Below, piece after piece: positions 1-9,039 of a stretch of 64,000 bases of DNA. The position numbers and the translations under genes are program-made. The number at the start of each line of letters is the position of its first letter. The stretch's first letter is position 1. The notes beneath the pieces are model-generated. The model searched no databases, was not told the DNA's origin, and worked only from the letters and a program-made list of their open reading frames with translations. Source of the DNA: CAUZIR01 sp034421295 (GTDB taxonomy: Bacteria > Chloroflexota > Dehalococcoidia > Lucifugimonadales > UBA2962); assembly GCA_034421295.1 (NCBI GenBank), contig DAOUKM010000010.1, positions 33,162 through 97,161 on the forward strand, written 5' to 3'.

Positions 1-1
1 T

Positions 2-319
2 GCCGAGCGGCTTCCGAGGGTCGCTGCACACTGGGGGCCCCGGGTGGCACAGACGAGTATGCCACTGATACTCGTACGCGACCAGCGCCAACGCTGGGGG
101 AGTTGCTCCCCCGACGGGACGCTGCGCTTCAACTGGCGCGCCATGATGCTTCCGCCTGCGCTCATTGAGTACGTCGTCGTCCACGAATTGGTCCACTTGA
201 CCCATCGGAACCACGCGACGGGCTTTTGGGCCATGTTGTCAAAGGCTATGCCGGACGCGCAACAGCGTCGTCAACGCCTTCGTGAGGCTGGGCGTACGCT
301 CCCGTTACTAGCCAGCTGA
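2..319 (+). CDS. YgjP/DUF45-type metal-dependent hydrolase, 5' end cut by window
   Basis: This is a predicted zinc metallopeptidase-like protein of the YgjP (DUF45, SprT/M48-like) family. The visible part has the family's RWGSCS motif, then HELVH followed by H at a short distance (HELVHLTHRNH), which gives the zinc-binding HExxH-like site, and a C-terminal FW motif. The frame is open without a stop to the first base of the window. A GTG at 44 could be a start, but it would remove the beta-strand region that normally precedes RWGSCS, so I infer that the true start lies outside. Members of this family often sit beside type I restriction genes, so upstream DNA may hold an hsdR-like gene. The enzymatic activity of this family is not well established. 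Confidence 0.75.
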   Translation, partial: AERLPRVAAHWGPRVAQTSMPLILVRDQRQRWGSCSPDGTLRFNWRAMMLPPALIEYVVVHELVHLTHRNHATGFWAMLSKAMPDAQQRRQRLREAGRTLPLLAS

Positions 320-417
320 CGCACTAGGGTTGGTAGGAGTCTCTAATGGATGAACTCCGGCCGTTGATGTATCACTAGGTTCCCTAGCACGGGCGAAAAT
401 AGACCTTACTGTTACCT

Positions 418-768
418 CAGTTGTCCGGCGGCATCGCCGCACGCGTGAGCCATGGCACCGCTCAACTTCCTACGAGCAACAGGTACTACCTGAGAGCCCG
501 GGGCATCGGTGAGGCAGCCAGCATCCTCGGTTTCCGTACACCCTCGGATTTCGTCCACTCCTACCCGGTGTCCAGGGAGTGGCTCGCGCTGCTCATCCGC
601 CGGATGGGCGCGGTCGCTTCGATCTACAGGCTGGCCGCGACGCTGTCTCCCGGCACCGGCGGTGGAACTCCACATGCGCACGTAGACCGCCGGTGTCGCC
701 TTGACGCCACGATCACACTCCCCGACCGCCGCTGGGTCGGCGTCGTGCGCCAGGGCCCGCGGCGATCA
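418..768 (+). pseudogene. Truncated duplicate of the replication-relaxation-like gene
   Basis: Both the DNA and the encoded peptide match the 5' part of the intact gene at 1032-2747 (about 1150-1497 there) almost base for base, for example GFRTPSDFVH and PVSREWLALLIRRM. Homology begins abruptly near 418 inside the second helix region. It ends near 768, after the VGVVRQGP motif, where the frame runs into unrelated sequence. A small insertion at about 655-665 replaces the copy's equivalent segment. There is no plausible start codon or N-terminal HTH, so this is a decayed tandem duplicate. I see no gene in 320-417 or 769-1031. Confidence 0.75.
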
Positions 769-1031
769 GCCTATAGAGGGCAGAGTCAACCGAGGAACCA
801 AACAGGGATGGCACTGCCCACGTAATGGACGGAATAACTCTTTGAGACTGCCTCCAGAGGAACAGCCCAAGGCGAGACACGGCTGCAATTCGAATGGACA
901 CACCTCGCCGGTTAACTCCGGGCTGACGCCCGCTCGGCTCCAGTCCGGCAAGCCGAAGATGCTGGCACTCCATATGGAGAAACTTCGAAATGACACCGCG
1001 GACCGCACATATGTTCTGCTACACTCGGGGC

Positions 1032-2747
1032 ATGGCCCCATCGAAGCGGCAACTCATTGACTCCCTCAGCCGGATGCCGTTCGTCGAGACGCTGGAGTTG
1101 GCGAGCATCCTGGGAGAGCCGACTACGAGCGTACACCGAGGCCTGATCGAGCTCTTGTCAGGCGGCATCGCCGCGCGCGTGAGCCATGGCACCTCCCAAC
1201 TCCCTTCGAGCCACAGGTACTACCTGACAGCCCGGGGCATCGGGGAGGCAGTTGGCATCCTCGGCTTTCGGACACCATCTGACTTTGTCCACGCCTACCC
1301 GGTGTCCAGGGAGTGGCTCGCGCTGCTCATCCGCCGGATGGACGCGGTTGCATCGATATACAGACTGGCCGCGACGCTGTCTCCCGGCGAAGCCAGGCTA
1401 CATACGCACGTGGAGTTTCACCGCCGGGGCTGCCTAGACGCGACGATCACACTCCCCGACGGCCGCTGGGTCGGCGTCGTGCGCCAGGGCCCCGCGCTCA
1501 GGCGCCGATCGCTCAACGACCGTCTCAGGGCCATAGCCGGGTTCGATTACTCGCGCTATCCCGACACTGTCCTGATCCTCACGCCAAGCGCCTGGGAGCA
1601 GGGACTGGCTTCAAGGTTCTGCAAGGACCGGCGAATGAACGATGCCTACGTCGCGGTGGAGTCGAGGGAGACGCTGGAGAGGCGGGACCTTCAGGTCTGG
1701 CGGGAATCCTCCAGGCTGTTCGGCGGGCACTACTTCACCCTCAAGACCCTGTGCCCCCAAGGCGATCCAAAGGCCGGGACGCCGCGCACCGAATCAACTG
1801 AGCGCAAGCGGGCCTCGATACCCGACCCCGAACGGATGGTGAAGGCGGCGCCGACGTTCGGCATCACGCCGGCTGAGAAGCGCGCTCTGGACCTTGTGAC
1901 CGACCATCCGATGATCCCCCGTCAGCACCTCGCCCTGTGGCTCGGAGTGTCGGAGGGCCGGGTCAGCCAGATGATGCGGAGCCTCGTCGATACCTGGCGC
2001 CTCGTCCAGTGCCGTGGGAAACGGGGCCGAAGACGCTACACGCTGGGAGCTGAGGGCATCCGCTATGTCACCCACAGGGACCGCGCCCAGCTCCCGACCA
2101 ACAGGGGCATATGGAGCACCTGCGTAACAAGGGACCGAAGAGGACGCCCGAGATACGTTGGCCATCGCATTGACACTTGGAGGCGCCAGACGAAGCACAC
2201 GGACGGGATCACATGGTTCCTCTCGAAGCTGGCGACGGAGGCACGGGACGCGCCTGACAGCGAGTTGCTATGGTCTGTCCCGACCGCCAAGACAGACCGC
2301 GCCTTCAACTGGGGCAGGGCGGCGATAGCCCCGGATGCGGTTGGGAAGATGCTGGCCGGAAACCTCGAGGTGCCGTTCTACCTTGAGTACGAACTGCGGA
2401 CGCGTTACCCCAGGGGAGTTACGAGACGGCTGAAACCCTACATGCGGTACTACTGGTCCAATGCCCCGGAGAAAGACCAGCCCCCGTTTCCGACCACGCT
2501 CTTTGTCGTGGACACGCATGAAGTCGAGGAGACCTTCAGGAACACGGCTGGCGCCATGAGCCAGATGACGCATCCGATCCTCGTGTCCTGTAGGCCGGCA
2601 CTGCAAGTGGAGGGGATACTCGGACGGTCCTGGTACCCCCTCTGGGAGCGAGCTTCGACCCGCCTGCGGTTGTCAGAGCTGCGGGCCTATCGCTGGGACT
2701 CTCTCCGTCACCGGATGATTTCTGCAAGGGTAAGAGATGCTGCCTGA
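1032..2747 (+). CDS. Replication-relaxation-like double winged-helix protein
   Basis: I place the start at the ATG at 1032 (MAPSKRQL) rather than the upstream in-frame ATG at 990, because the winged-helix fold begins there. The protein has about 571 residues. Residues 1-70 and about 275-345 each look like a winged helix (LASILGEPTTSVHRGL; LALWLGVSEGRVSQMMRSL). The C-terminal third has a fold typical of the replication-relaxation family: PDA-like and FYLEYELRTR strands, a KPYMRYYWSN helix, then TLFVVDTHE. Family members occur on actinobacterial and Chloroflexota mobile elements and are thought to act in plasmid or element replication or transcription control. The stop overlaps the next start by 11 bases. 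The family assignment is by pattern only. Confidence 0.6.
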   Translation: MAPSKRQLIDSLSRMPFVETLELASILGEPTTSVHRGLIELLSGGIAARVSHGTSQLPSSHRYYLTARGIGEAVGILGFRTPSDFVHAYPVSREWLALLIRRMDAVASIYRLAATLSPGEARLHTHVEFHRRGCLDATITLPDGRWVGVVRQGPALRRRSLNDRLRAIAGFDYSRYPDTVLILTPSAWEQGLASRFCKDRRMNDAYVAVESRETLERRDLQVWRESSRLFGGHYFTLKTLCPQGDPKAGTPRTESTERKRASIPDPERMVKAAPTFGITPAEKRALDLVTDHPMIPRQHLALWLGVSEGRVSQMMRSLVDTWRLVQCRGKRGRRRYTLGAEGIRYVTHRDRAQLPTNRGIWSTCVTRDRRGRPRYVGHRIDTWRRQTKHTDGITWFLSKLATEARDAPDSELLWSVPTAKTDRAFNWGRAAIAPDAVGKMLAGNLEVPFYLEYELRTRYPRGVTRRLKPYMRYYWSNAPEKDQPPFPTTLFVVDTHEVEETFRNTAGAMSQMTHPILVSCRPALQVEGILGRSWYPLWERASTRLRLSELRAYRWDSLRHRMISARVRDAA

Positions 2748-2976
2748 AATCAGGGTGTTTGCCCTCCCTGTCGGCTGGGAGTTACAAGATGGCACGATCG
2801 GGCAGCTCTACAGGATGTTCGGAGAGCGACTCTTCAGTAGGCACGCCTGCACCACCTTGTGTACGGCTGACATGTCGGGTGACTGGTCAGGGGCCAAATG
2901 CACCGGTTCTTGGAATCTCGAGCTAAAGCAAACACTCAGTCTTGCACGCGTTTTCATGGGCTCTTGTGACAGATGA
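2737..2976 (+). CDS. Small hypothetical protein between two overlapping genes
   Basis: This is a 79-residue frame with no recognisable domain. Support comes from its position: its ATG overlaps the stop of the upstream gene (2737-2747), and its own stop overlaps the next ATG in an ATGA arrangement (2973-2976), as in translationally coupled operons. The composition (four Cys, no clear helix pattern) does not argue strongly for a folded protein. It could instead be a read-through region carrying no gene. Confidence 0.3.
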   Translation: MLPEIRVFALPVGWELQDGTIGQLYRMFGERLFSRHACTTLCTADMSGDWSGAKCTGSWNLELKQTLSLARVFMGSCDR

Positions 2977-3464
2977 CGCGTCAGGCGGAAACAGCCACCT
3001 GGGAGTGGGAGGCCTCGGCGAAAATAGGCCGCTGGATCACGAAGTCACAGGCGGTGCGCGAACTCGGCATATCCCTGTCCACGCTTGACCGGCATATCAA
3101 GACGGGAGAAGTGGAGGCAGTAAGGCAGGACCGTCGGGTCTACGTGTTGGTCAGAGGGTCGGAGGACCCGAGCGACGAGGTCTTGTTGGACCGCGCCTGG
3201 GACCGGATTGACGGATTCAAGTCGGAAGTGTTTAGGCTGAAGAAGGCTGCCCTGAAGCTGGAGATGGAGCGGGACGAAGCCCTGGATGACATGATTGCGA
3301 GCAAAGATCAAAGCCATGCCCTGCTGAAGAGCAACGGAGAACTACTGAACGACTACGAGAAGATGAAGCGACTGTCAATCGGGCTGGGTCTGGCTGTGGT
3401 CATGTTGCTTGTGTTTCTAGTCGCCGTTCTCCTCCAGCAGGTTGGCGTGTTGATCTTAGGGTAG
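2973..3464 (+). CDS. Membrane-anchored HTH/coiled-coil protein
   Basis: The 163-residue protein has three parts. Residues 18-60 form a MerR/excisionase-like helix-turn-helix with wing (ITKSQAVRELGISLSTLDRH, then GEVEAVRQDRRVYVLV). Residues about 75-130 are a charged Lys/Glu-rich coiled coil. A C-terminal transmembrane helix (LGLAVVMLLVFLVAVLL) spans about 137-155. This layout suggests a DNA-binding protein tethered to the membrane, with DNA binding in the cytoplasm. Similar small proteins are found next to element-borne replication genes. The start is coupled to the preceding gene by an ATGA overlap. The role in partition, regulation or replication is inference. Confidence 0.6.
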   Translation: MTRQAETATWEWEASAKIGRWITKSQAVRELGISLSTLDRHIKTGEVEAVRQDRRVYVLVRGSEDPSDEVLLDRAWDRIDGFKSEVFRLKKAALKLEMERDEALDDMIASKDQSHALLKSNGELLNDYEKMKRLSIGLGLAVVMLLVFLVAVLLQQVGVLILG

Positions 3465-3610
3465 GTTGTCTTCCCTGCCGGCATGGTCTGTCTGCGGTCA
3501 GGACGCCCTTAAAGTCCTAGGGGCACGCCCGATTCCAAGCCGCGTGCTGCGCTCCCTGTAGTAGCGGCCGATCTTAGCCGTGACCGCCGGTCAAGTGATC
3601 CGCTTCCACT

Positions 3611-6600
3611 ATGACTATCGGCGTGTCGCTCGGTAAATCCACGTCTCCGTCCAAGCCTATCTTGCGCGATGTCACCAGCGGGTTCATCATCTTCGTGACT
3701 ACCGTCGCACTCCCTGAGTCTTGTTGTTTGTCCTCTAAGAATGACGCGGTGGTCTATGCTTTTGCAGTTCCTCCCGATTCATCGCATGTGGAGGCGTTAC
3801 CGGATTCAGACACTGACCCTATACCAAGGCGAAGAAATAGCAGAGTCAAAATGACCGAGAGACATGGTTCGATAGCAACGCCGAGCTGTCCTTCCTGTGA
3901 AGGGCCGATGATTCTCCGCACGAACAGGAGAGATTCAAGCACCTTCTACGGATGTCGAAGGTATCCTGCGTGCAGTGGGACTCGGGACATCGGTTCGAAC
4001 TCAACAGCATCCCAAGTCGAGGACGCTTCGGATTCATCCGCTCAATTCAGAGTGCTGTGGAATGACGCCACGCTGGATCGGACAGGGTGGCAGTGTAGAT
4101 ACACGATGGCCGGTGGAAGACTGCGTTCCTCCCCATCACTCATGGAAGTATCGAGCGAGTTTCGCCAATGCTGGATCGCTCGCACCCAAGGGACGTTCAT
4201 CGCTGCAGACTCGGTGCGCAGAGTGACGGGGGCGATCAGGAAGCTCATTCAGAGGGGAAGTAATCCACCAATCCATCCGCACGCTGAGCGAGAACTGTTG
4301 GATTCCTGGGGGTTTGGTGGGTCCGTCCGCCCATCAGCGTTGCCCGGGGATATCAGTGTGCGTTTGGAGCCTGACGTATTCCAGGGCTTGGCGAACGAGA
4401 GCATAATCCTGCCTGGCTTGGGCTTTGAGCGCGATGATGAGATTCTGTTTGATTCCGGCCACGAACGCCAATTCATCAGCGCTTGGGTTCCCCAGAATCT
4501 CGATCCCTGGGCACCCAGGTGGTTTGTTCCTCAGGCTTCTTTGGATGCCCTGACTGCTCCACTTAGCGGTTACAGCCCATCAGGAAGAAGGGTTGATTTT
4601 CTCGTCAGCCCCCCTTTCGGGACCCCGTTCGTCGTAGAGATTGACGGACCGCAGCATCAAGATTCCTCCGGTCCTGACGACGAGCGAGATCAAATGCTGG
4701 CCAAAGTCGGCATTGAAGTGATCAGGGTCCCGACATCCGAGTTAGACCAGGGTGGTGGGGCGAATCTGGAACGGGTTAGGGCTCTGTGGCCTCAGATGTC
4801 GAAGGTCTCTGACAAAAGGATGGCGGACGCCGTCTTGGTGCCACCGTCGATTCATCGCCTGGTTACAGCTTTGTTGGATGCAGTGGACTTCGGCTTCCTG
4901 GGCGGTCAAAGGTGGATTGTAGAAGTGGATGGAGAACCAGACGTGGCCCCTTCCCTCCTCTGGCCCTACGTGCGGCTCTTCATGGCGATGGATCGCCTAT
5001 GGGGGCCATCCATGATGCCAGAAGAAATCCTAGTGAAGACCAAGCACGGTTGGGCACGATTCGACACAGCAGCCTCCGAACCACCTACTGCCTGGGAGCC
5101 CCATGAGATAGAGACGAACCTGATCATCCGCTTGCAGCCCCATTTGTCAGCCTTCGACAAGCTGGGGCGCGCCAACGGTGATACGCCAGAGATAGTGGTG
5201 AGGAGCGCCCATCTGCCGATTATCGTCGGCGATGACTTATTTGAACCGGCCATGCGATCTGACCTTGATCGTGTTGACCCTCGAGATATCGAACCAGCGC
5301 TGACGGAGATTCTCCAGGCTGTTTTCGCAAAGCAGAACTTCAAAGAAGGTCAGCTTCAGGCCCTTGTGGAAATTATGGGAGGGCGCGACTGCACTGTCTT
5401 ACTGCCCACCGGTGCAGGCAAGAGTCTCATTTATCAATTAGCCGGGATCTGTAAGCCGGGAAGGACCATCATCATTGATCCGTTGATCGCTCTGATTGAA
5501 GACCAACAGCGGAGCCTTAAGGAGCATGGCATAGACAAAGTAGTGGGGTTCTCGAGCTTCCAGGTGGGTCAGGGTCGGCTCGACGCCCTGCTAAGGCAGG
5601 TAGCATTGGGCGACGCCCTCTTCATCTTCGTTGCCCCCGAACGATTTCAGCAGAGACGCTTCAGAGACTCCATCAAAGCGCTCATCCAGGCCACCCCTAT
5701 CAATCTAGCTGTGATCGACGAAGCGCATTGCGTTTCCGAGTGGGGGCATCAATTTCGCACCTCTTATCTGACTCTGGGTAAAGTGCTGAGGGAGGTCTGC
5801 AAGGACGCCTACGACCTATCTCCCCCGCTGCTGGCTCTAACGGGAACGGCCTCACGAGCAGTATTGAAGGACGTTCTTACCCAACTGGCCATCTCGACGG
5901 ACTCGGCGCGCTCCATCGTCAGGCCGGCAAGCTTCGATCGACCGGAGTTGGTAATGGAGACTCGTCAGTGCAGTCCGAAGGACTCTCCTTCAGTCCTGAC
6001 CGGCTCTCTGCAAGCACTCCCCTCCAAATTTGGAGTCCCAGCTACCGAGTTCTTTAGGCCCCTAGCTGAGCGTACTTTCTCCGGGTTGATCTTTTGCCCA
6101 CACGTCAGCGGGCAACACGGAGTCACGGAACTGCAGAGGGTTACGGGACGAGTGGTTGGTTTGCAACCGGCCATATACTCAGGCGGCTCACCCAAGGAAA
6201 GGGGGAGGGCCATCTTTGATCCTAGTGAGTGGGAACAGAAAAAGAGGGAGCTTGCCGAGAGTTTCAAAGAGAATCGCATACCGCTGATGGTCAGCACAAA
6301 CGCCTTTGGGATGGGGATCGATAAACCGAACATTCGCTATGTATTCCACTACGGACTACCGGGCTCCATGGAAGCCTACTATCAAGAGGTTGGCCGCGCC
6401 GGCAGAGACCAAGGAAGGGCCTATTGCCTGCTTATCTGGAATGAGCAAGACCGTGCCAGGAGTGACAGACTTACCATCACGGACAGCCTCGAAGACGTCC
6501 GTGAAGAATTCAACAGAGTTCGTAGGTCCGAAGATGACTCGATCACCCATCAGCTCTATTTCCTGTTGAAAACGTTCAAGGGTGTGGATGTCGAACTCGC

Positions 6601-7591
6601 AGAAATCGAACGAGTCGTAAGCGATAGCGAGTTCCGACCATACCTGGGAAACCGAAGTACCATCGTATTGGCCAAGGGGACAAAGGAAGAAGCCGACAAA
6701 CGAGAGCGGGCTCTATATCGGCTCATGCTCCTAGGGGTGGTGGAAGACTACCTAGTCGAATCGACCTTCTTGGTAAACCTCGCAAACATCTCGTCTGCAG
6801 GCATAGCCGCTGCGCTGTCCGAATTTGTCAGGCGCACCGCACCAGGTGCAAGTCGCCAAACAGTGAACGAGTTCGTCGCTCAGGCGAACAGTATGGAGAT
6901 AAGACAGGCGCTCTCCATAGCCGCAAGGGAGCTCATCGGGTTCATCTACGATGTCATCGTGGAGTCGAGACGTCGCTCCTTGCGAGAGATGTACGTAGCA
7001 GTCCGTGACGCCTCCCCAGGGGGAGATGGGCTCAGGTCTAGGGTACTAGCCTACCTGACTGAAGGAGACATAAGCCCTGTCTTGGAAGCCATTGTCGAGT
7101 CTGATGAGTTCGACTACGCGGTTTGGGAGCAGGAACTGGTAAAGCTGCAAGGAGTGGACGACGCCAGGGAGCTTCGCGGCAGCTCTGCGCGACTGCTTGA
7201 CTCCTTTCCTTCCAATCCAGGTCTTTTGTACGCCAGAGCCTATGCGGAGGTCCTTCATTCGGACGGTGACCTACAGGACTTCACCGCCAATTTGGAAGAT
7301 TCTCTGATCTCAGCCCGGGACAGCTATGGAGTCCCGGAGAGTGTCCTTCAAGAGTTCGCAAGTCGATTGTTGACTTCTCTCGAATCTGACTCGTTCCTTG
7401 GGCTGTCCTCGGCCCTAGATGTGGCGACGCGTCTTGAGCTGGCGCCAGAGATGATTACTCGTATTGAGGAAAGGGCCTTGAGAACGCCGGGGGCTGATCC
7501 AGGCGTGCGGGTGATGGCCCTAGCAAGCAGGATGACTCAACTGTCCGAAGACCTTGAACAGGCTAAAGGGAGTGTGACGCATGGTAGATGA
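3611..7591 (+). CDS. Zinc-ribbon / PD-(D/E)xK / RecQ-like DNA helicase fusion
   Basis: This is a 1,326-residue multidomain helicase. Residues 93-121 carry a topoisomerase-type zinc ribbon (C93, C96, C115, C121). Residues about 325-375 look like a Vsr/DUF559-type PD-(D/E)xK nuclease core (RRVDFLV, VVEIDGPQHQ, then a Lys before GIEVIRV). Residues about 575-975 are a RecQ-like SF2 helicase: Walker A PTGAGKS, DEAH box VIDEAHCVSEWGHQFR, TGTAS, and the terminal TNAFGMGIDKPNIRYVFHYG and QEVGRAGRD motifs. The last 330 residues are helical and unrecognised, with no obvious RQC or HRDC domain. The first 80 residues look weak, and the ATG at 3851 just before the zinc ribbon is an alternative start. The 3' end overlaps the next gene by 11 bases. 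A role in recognising and cutting foreign DNA is inferred. Confidence 0.85.
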   Translation: MTIGVSLGKSTSPSKPILRDVTSGFIIFVTTVALPESCCLSSKNDAVVYAFAVPPDSSHVEALPDSDTDPIPRRRNSRVKMTERHGSIATPSCPSCEGPMILRTNRRDSSTFYGCRRYPACSGTRDIGSNSTASQVEDASDSSAQFRVLWNDATLDRTGWQCRYTMAGGRLRSSPSLMEVSSEFRQCWIARTQGTFIAADSVRRVTGAIRKLIQRGSNPPIHPHAERELLDSWGFGGSVRPSALPGDISVRLEPDVFQGLANESIILPGLGFERDDEILFDSGHERQFISAWVPQNLDPWAPRWFVPQASLDALTAPLSGYSPSGRRVDFLVSPPFGTPFVVEIDGPQHQDSSGPDDERDQMLAKVGIEVIRVPTSELDQGGGANLERVRALWPQMSKVSDKRMADAVLVPPSIHRLVTALLDAVDFGFLGGQRWIVEVDGEPDVAPSLLWPYVRLFMAMDRLWGPSMMPEEILVKTKHGWARFDTAASEPPTAWEPHEIETNLIIRLQPHLSAFDKLGRANGDTPEIVVRSAHLPIIVGDDLFEPAMRSDLDRVDPRDIEPALTEILQAVFAKQNFKEGQLQALVEIMGGRDCTVLLPTGAGKSLIYQLAGICKPGRTIIIDPLIALIEDQQRSLKEHGIDKVVGFSSFQVGQGRLDALLRQVALGDALFIFVAPERFQQRRFRDSIKALIQATPINLAVIDEAHCVSEWGHQFRTSYLTLGKVLREVCKDAYDLSPPLLALTGTASRAVLKDVLTQLAISTDSARSIVRPASFDRPELVMETRQCSPKDSPSVLTGSLQALPSKFGVPATEFFRPLAERTFSGLIFCPHVSGQHGVTELQRVTGRVVGLQPAIYSGGSPKERGRAIFDPSEWEQKKRELAESFKENRIPLMVSTNAFGMGIDKPNIRYVFHYGLPGSMEAYYQEVGRAGRDQGRAYCLLIWNEQDRARSDRLTITDSLEDVREEFNRVRRSEDDSITHQLYFLLKTFKGVDVELAEIERVVSDSEFRPYLGNRSTIVLAKGTKEEADKRERALYRLMLLGVVEDYLVESTFLVNLANISSAGIAAALSEFVRRTAPGASRQTVNEFVAQANSMEIRQALSIAARELIGFIYDVIVESRRRSLREMYVAVRDASPGGDGLRSRVLAYLTEGDISPVLEAIVESDEFDYAVWEQELVKLQGVDDARELRGSSARLLDSFPSNPGLLYARAYAEVLHSDGDLQDFTANLEDSLISARDSYGVPESVLQEFASRLLTSLESDSFLGLSSALDVATRLELAPEMITRIEERALRTPGADPGVRVMALASRMTQLSEDLEQAKGSVTHGR

Positions 7592-8072
7592 GGGCCGCAA
7601 TCCACTGGAACTTGATGCCGTAGTGCGGAGATTCGCGGAGTCGGCGGAGGCACTTGCGAGCGTGAGGGAACAATTGCGGGTCTTGACCGAACTCCGCGAG
7701 ACAGAGGAAAAAGCGAACGCCTCTCTCCAAGACTCCGCGGGAAAGGTCGCACGCTTCACCGCCGAGGCAGCAAACATCCTCAGAGGGCTGGAGGAAGCGC
7801 AGACCAAGGTGGCTGAGGTGCTCAAGAGTGGAGCAGACCTTCTCGACGGAACCGAGTTGAAGGGAATAACGGAGACTGTCAAAGCCAACTCAGAATCAAT
7901 TTCCGGCGTTGACAGTCGTGTTGAGACTCTTGACTCCAAGGTAGCTGAGTTGATCGCCATGGTCGGTACTCTGCAGACTTCGATTCGGCAGGACGTTGAT
8001 GGTCTGAAGGGGGATCTGCAAGACGTTCACGCAGATGTTAAGGCTCCTAAGATTGTCAAGCGTTTCTTCTGA
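7581..8072 (+). CDS. Coiled-coil protein coupled to the RecQ-like helicase
   Basis: This is a 163-residue protein made almost entirely of heptad-patterned helix (for example ELRETEEKANASL and the Val/Leu-spaced segment DSRVETLDSKVAELIAMV). It has no transmembrane segment and ends in a basic tail (KAPKIVKRFF). The start overlaps the helicase stop (ATG at 7581, TGA ending at 7591), so the two are probably translated together and may form a complex. No enzymatic motif is visible. It resembles generic coiled-coil accessory subunits; its exact role is unknown. Confidence 0.65.
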   Translation: MVDEGRNPLELDAVVRRFAESAEALASVREQLRVLTELRETEEKANASLQDSAGKVARFTAEAANILRGLEEAQTKVAEVLKSGADLLDGTELKGITETVKANSESISGVDSRVETLDSKVAELIAMVGTLQTSIRQDVDGLKGDLQDVHADVKAPKIVKRFF

Positions 8073-8109
8073 AACTCTCTAAATTCCTATTGCATGATCG
8101 GAGATCGAG

Positions 8110-9012
8110 ATGGCTGTACCTACATTGGACGAACTGCACAGGCCAGTCCTAGAGATCGCAGTCAGCTCCCCTGAACCTCTGACTCGGAAAGAATTCTTTC
8201 AGCGCTTGATCCATGTGTTCTCTCTAACCGATACCGACCTGAATGACATGGTGCCGTCGGGTGGACAGTCACGGATGCAGAACCGCATGAATTGGGCCAT
8301 CACCGATCTCAAGAAGGCAGGATTGGTCAACAATCCCCAACCTAACCAGTGGGAGATTACCCTAGAAGGGAGAGATTTCTTAGCAAGACAGCAGGGCATC
8401 ATCAAGCTTTTGGACCTGCAAAGGCTGTGGCCCGGCTCCGAGGAGACTCAGGAGGATATGAATGTATCTGAGTCCAACTCCGCGGGCTCGGCCGATATTA
8501 CTCCGGATGAGCAGATGGCCAGAAGTCATTCGCAACATCAAAACATGCTGTCTGACGAAGTATTGGACAGGGTGAAGGGTGTGTCACCGTCCGGGTTTGA
8601 GCACTTGGTCGTTGGACTACTATCTCGAATGGGCTACGGAGACGGCCGAGTAGTAGGCCAAAGTGGTGACCTGGGTATAGATGCCATACTCAATCAAGAC
8701 GCTCTAGGACTTGAAAAAGTCTACGTTCAGGCCAAGCGACACACAGGCAGCCAGGTGGGAGAGCCGGACATTCGCAACTTTTCGGGGAGCTTGGTCAAGC
8801 ACGGCGCAACCAGAGGGGTCTTCATAACCACTTCCACTTTCAGTTCGACGGCCCGGCAGACCGCCCAGACCATCTCGTTGGGCAATCAGTTCATACGCCT
8901 AATCGAAGGCAAGGAACTGGCTGATCTCATGATCAAGCACGGCGTCGGAGTTGTTATCGAAATGACCTACGAGGTCAAGAGACTGGACGCTAACTTCTTC
9001 ACTGACTTTTGA
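8110..9012 (+). CDS. Mrr-family type IV restriction endonuclease
   Basis: The protein has 300 residues, close to the usual Mrr length. Residues 1-92 form the winged-helix Mrr N-terminal domain (RMNWAITDLKKAGLV, then WEITLEGRDFL). Residues about 155-275 form the Mrr catalytic PD-(D/E)xK domain: E164 in SGFEHLV, D191 in GDLGIDAI, and Q207-A-K209 in VYVQAKR, followed by GVFITTSTFSSTAR. Mrr enzymes cut modified DNA in the cytoplasm. A GGAGATCGAG ribosome-binding stretch precedes the ATG. It follows the coiled-coil gene by 37 bases on the same strand, which suggests the same transcript. Confidence 0.9.
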   Translation: MAVPTLDELHRPVLEIAVSSPEPLTRKEFFQRLIHVFSLTDTDLNDMVPSGGQSRMQNRMNWAITDLKKAGLVNNPQPNQWEITLEGRDFLARQQGIIKLLDLQRLWPGSEETQEDMNVSESNSAGSADITPDEQMARSHSQHQNMLSDEVLDRVKGVSPSGFEHLVVGLLSRMGYGDGRVVGQSGDLGIDAILNQDALGLEKVYVQAKRHTGSQVGEPDIRNFSGSLVKHGATRGVFITTSTFSSTARQTAQTISLGNQFIRLIEGKELADLMIKHGVGVVIEMTYEVKRLDANFFTDF

Positions 9013-9039
9013 GCGAATCGGGGCTTTCAGGGATTTACA

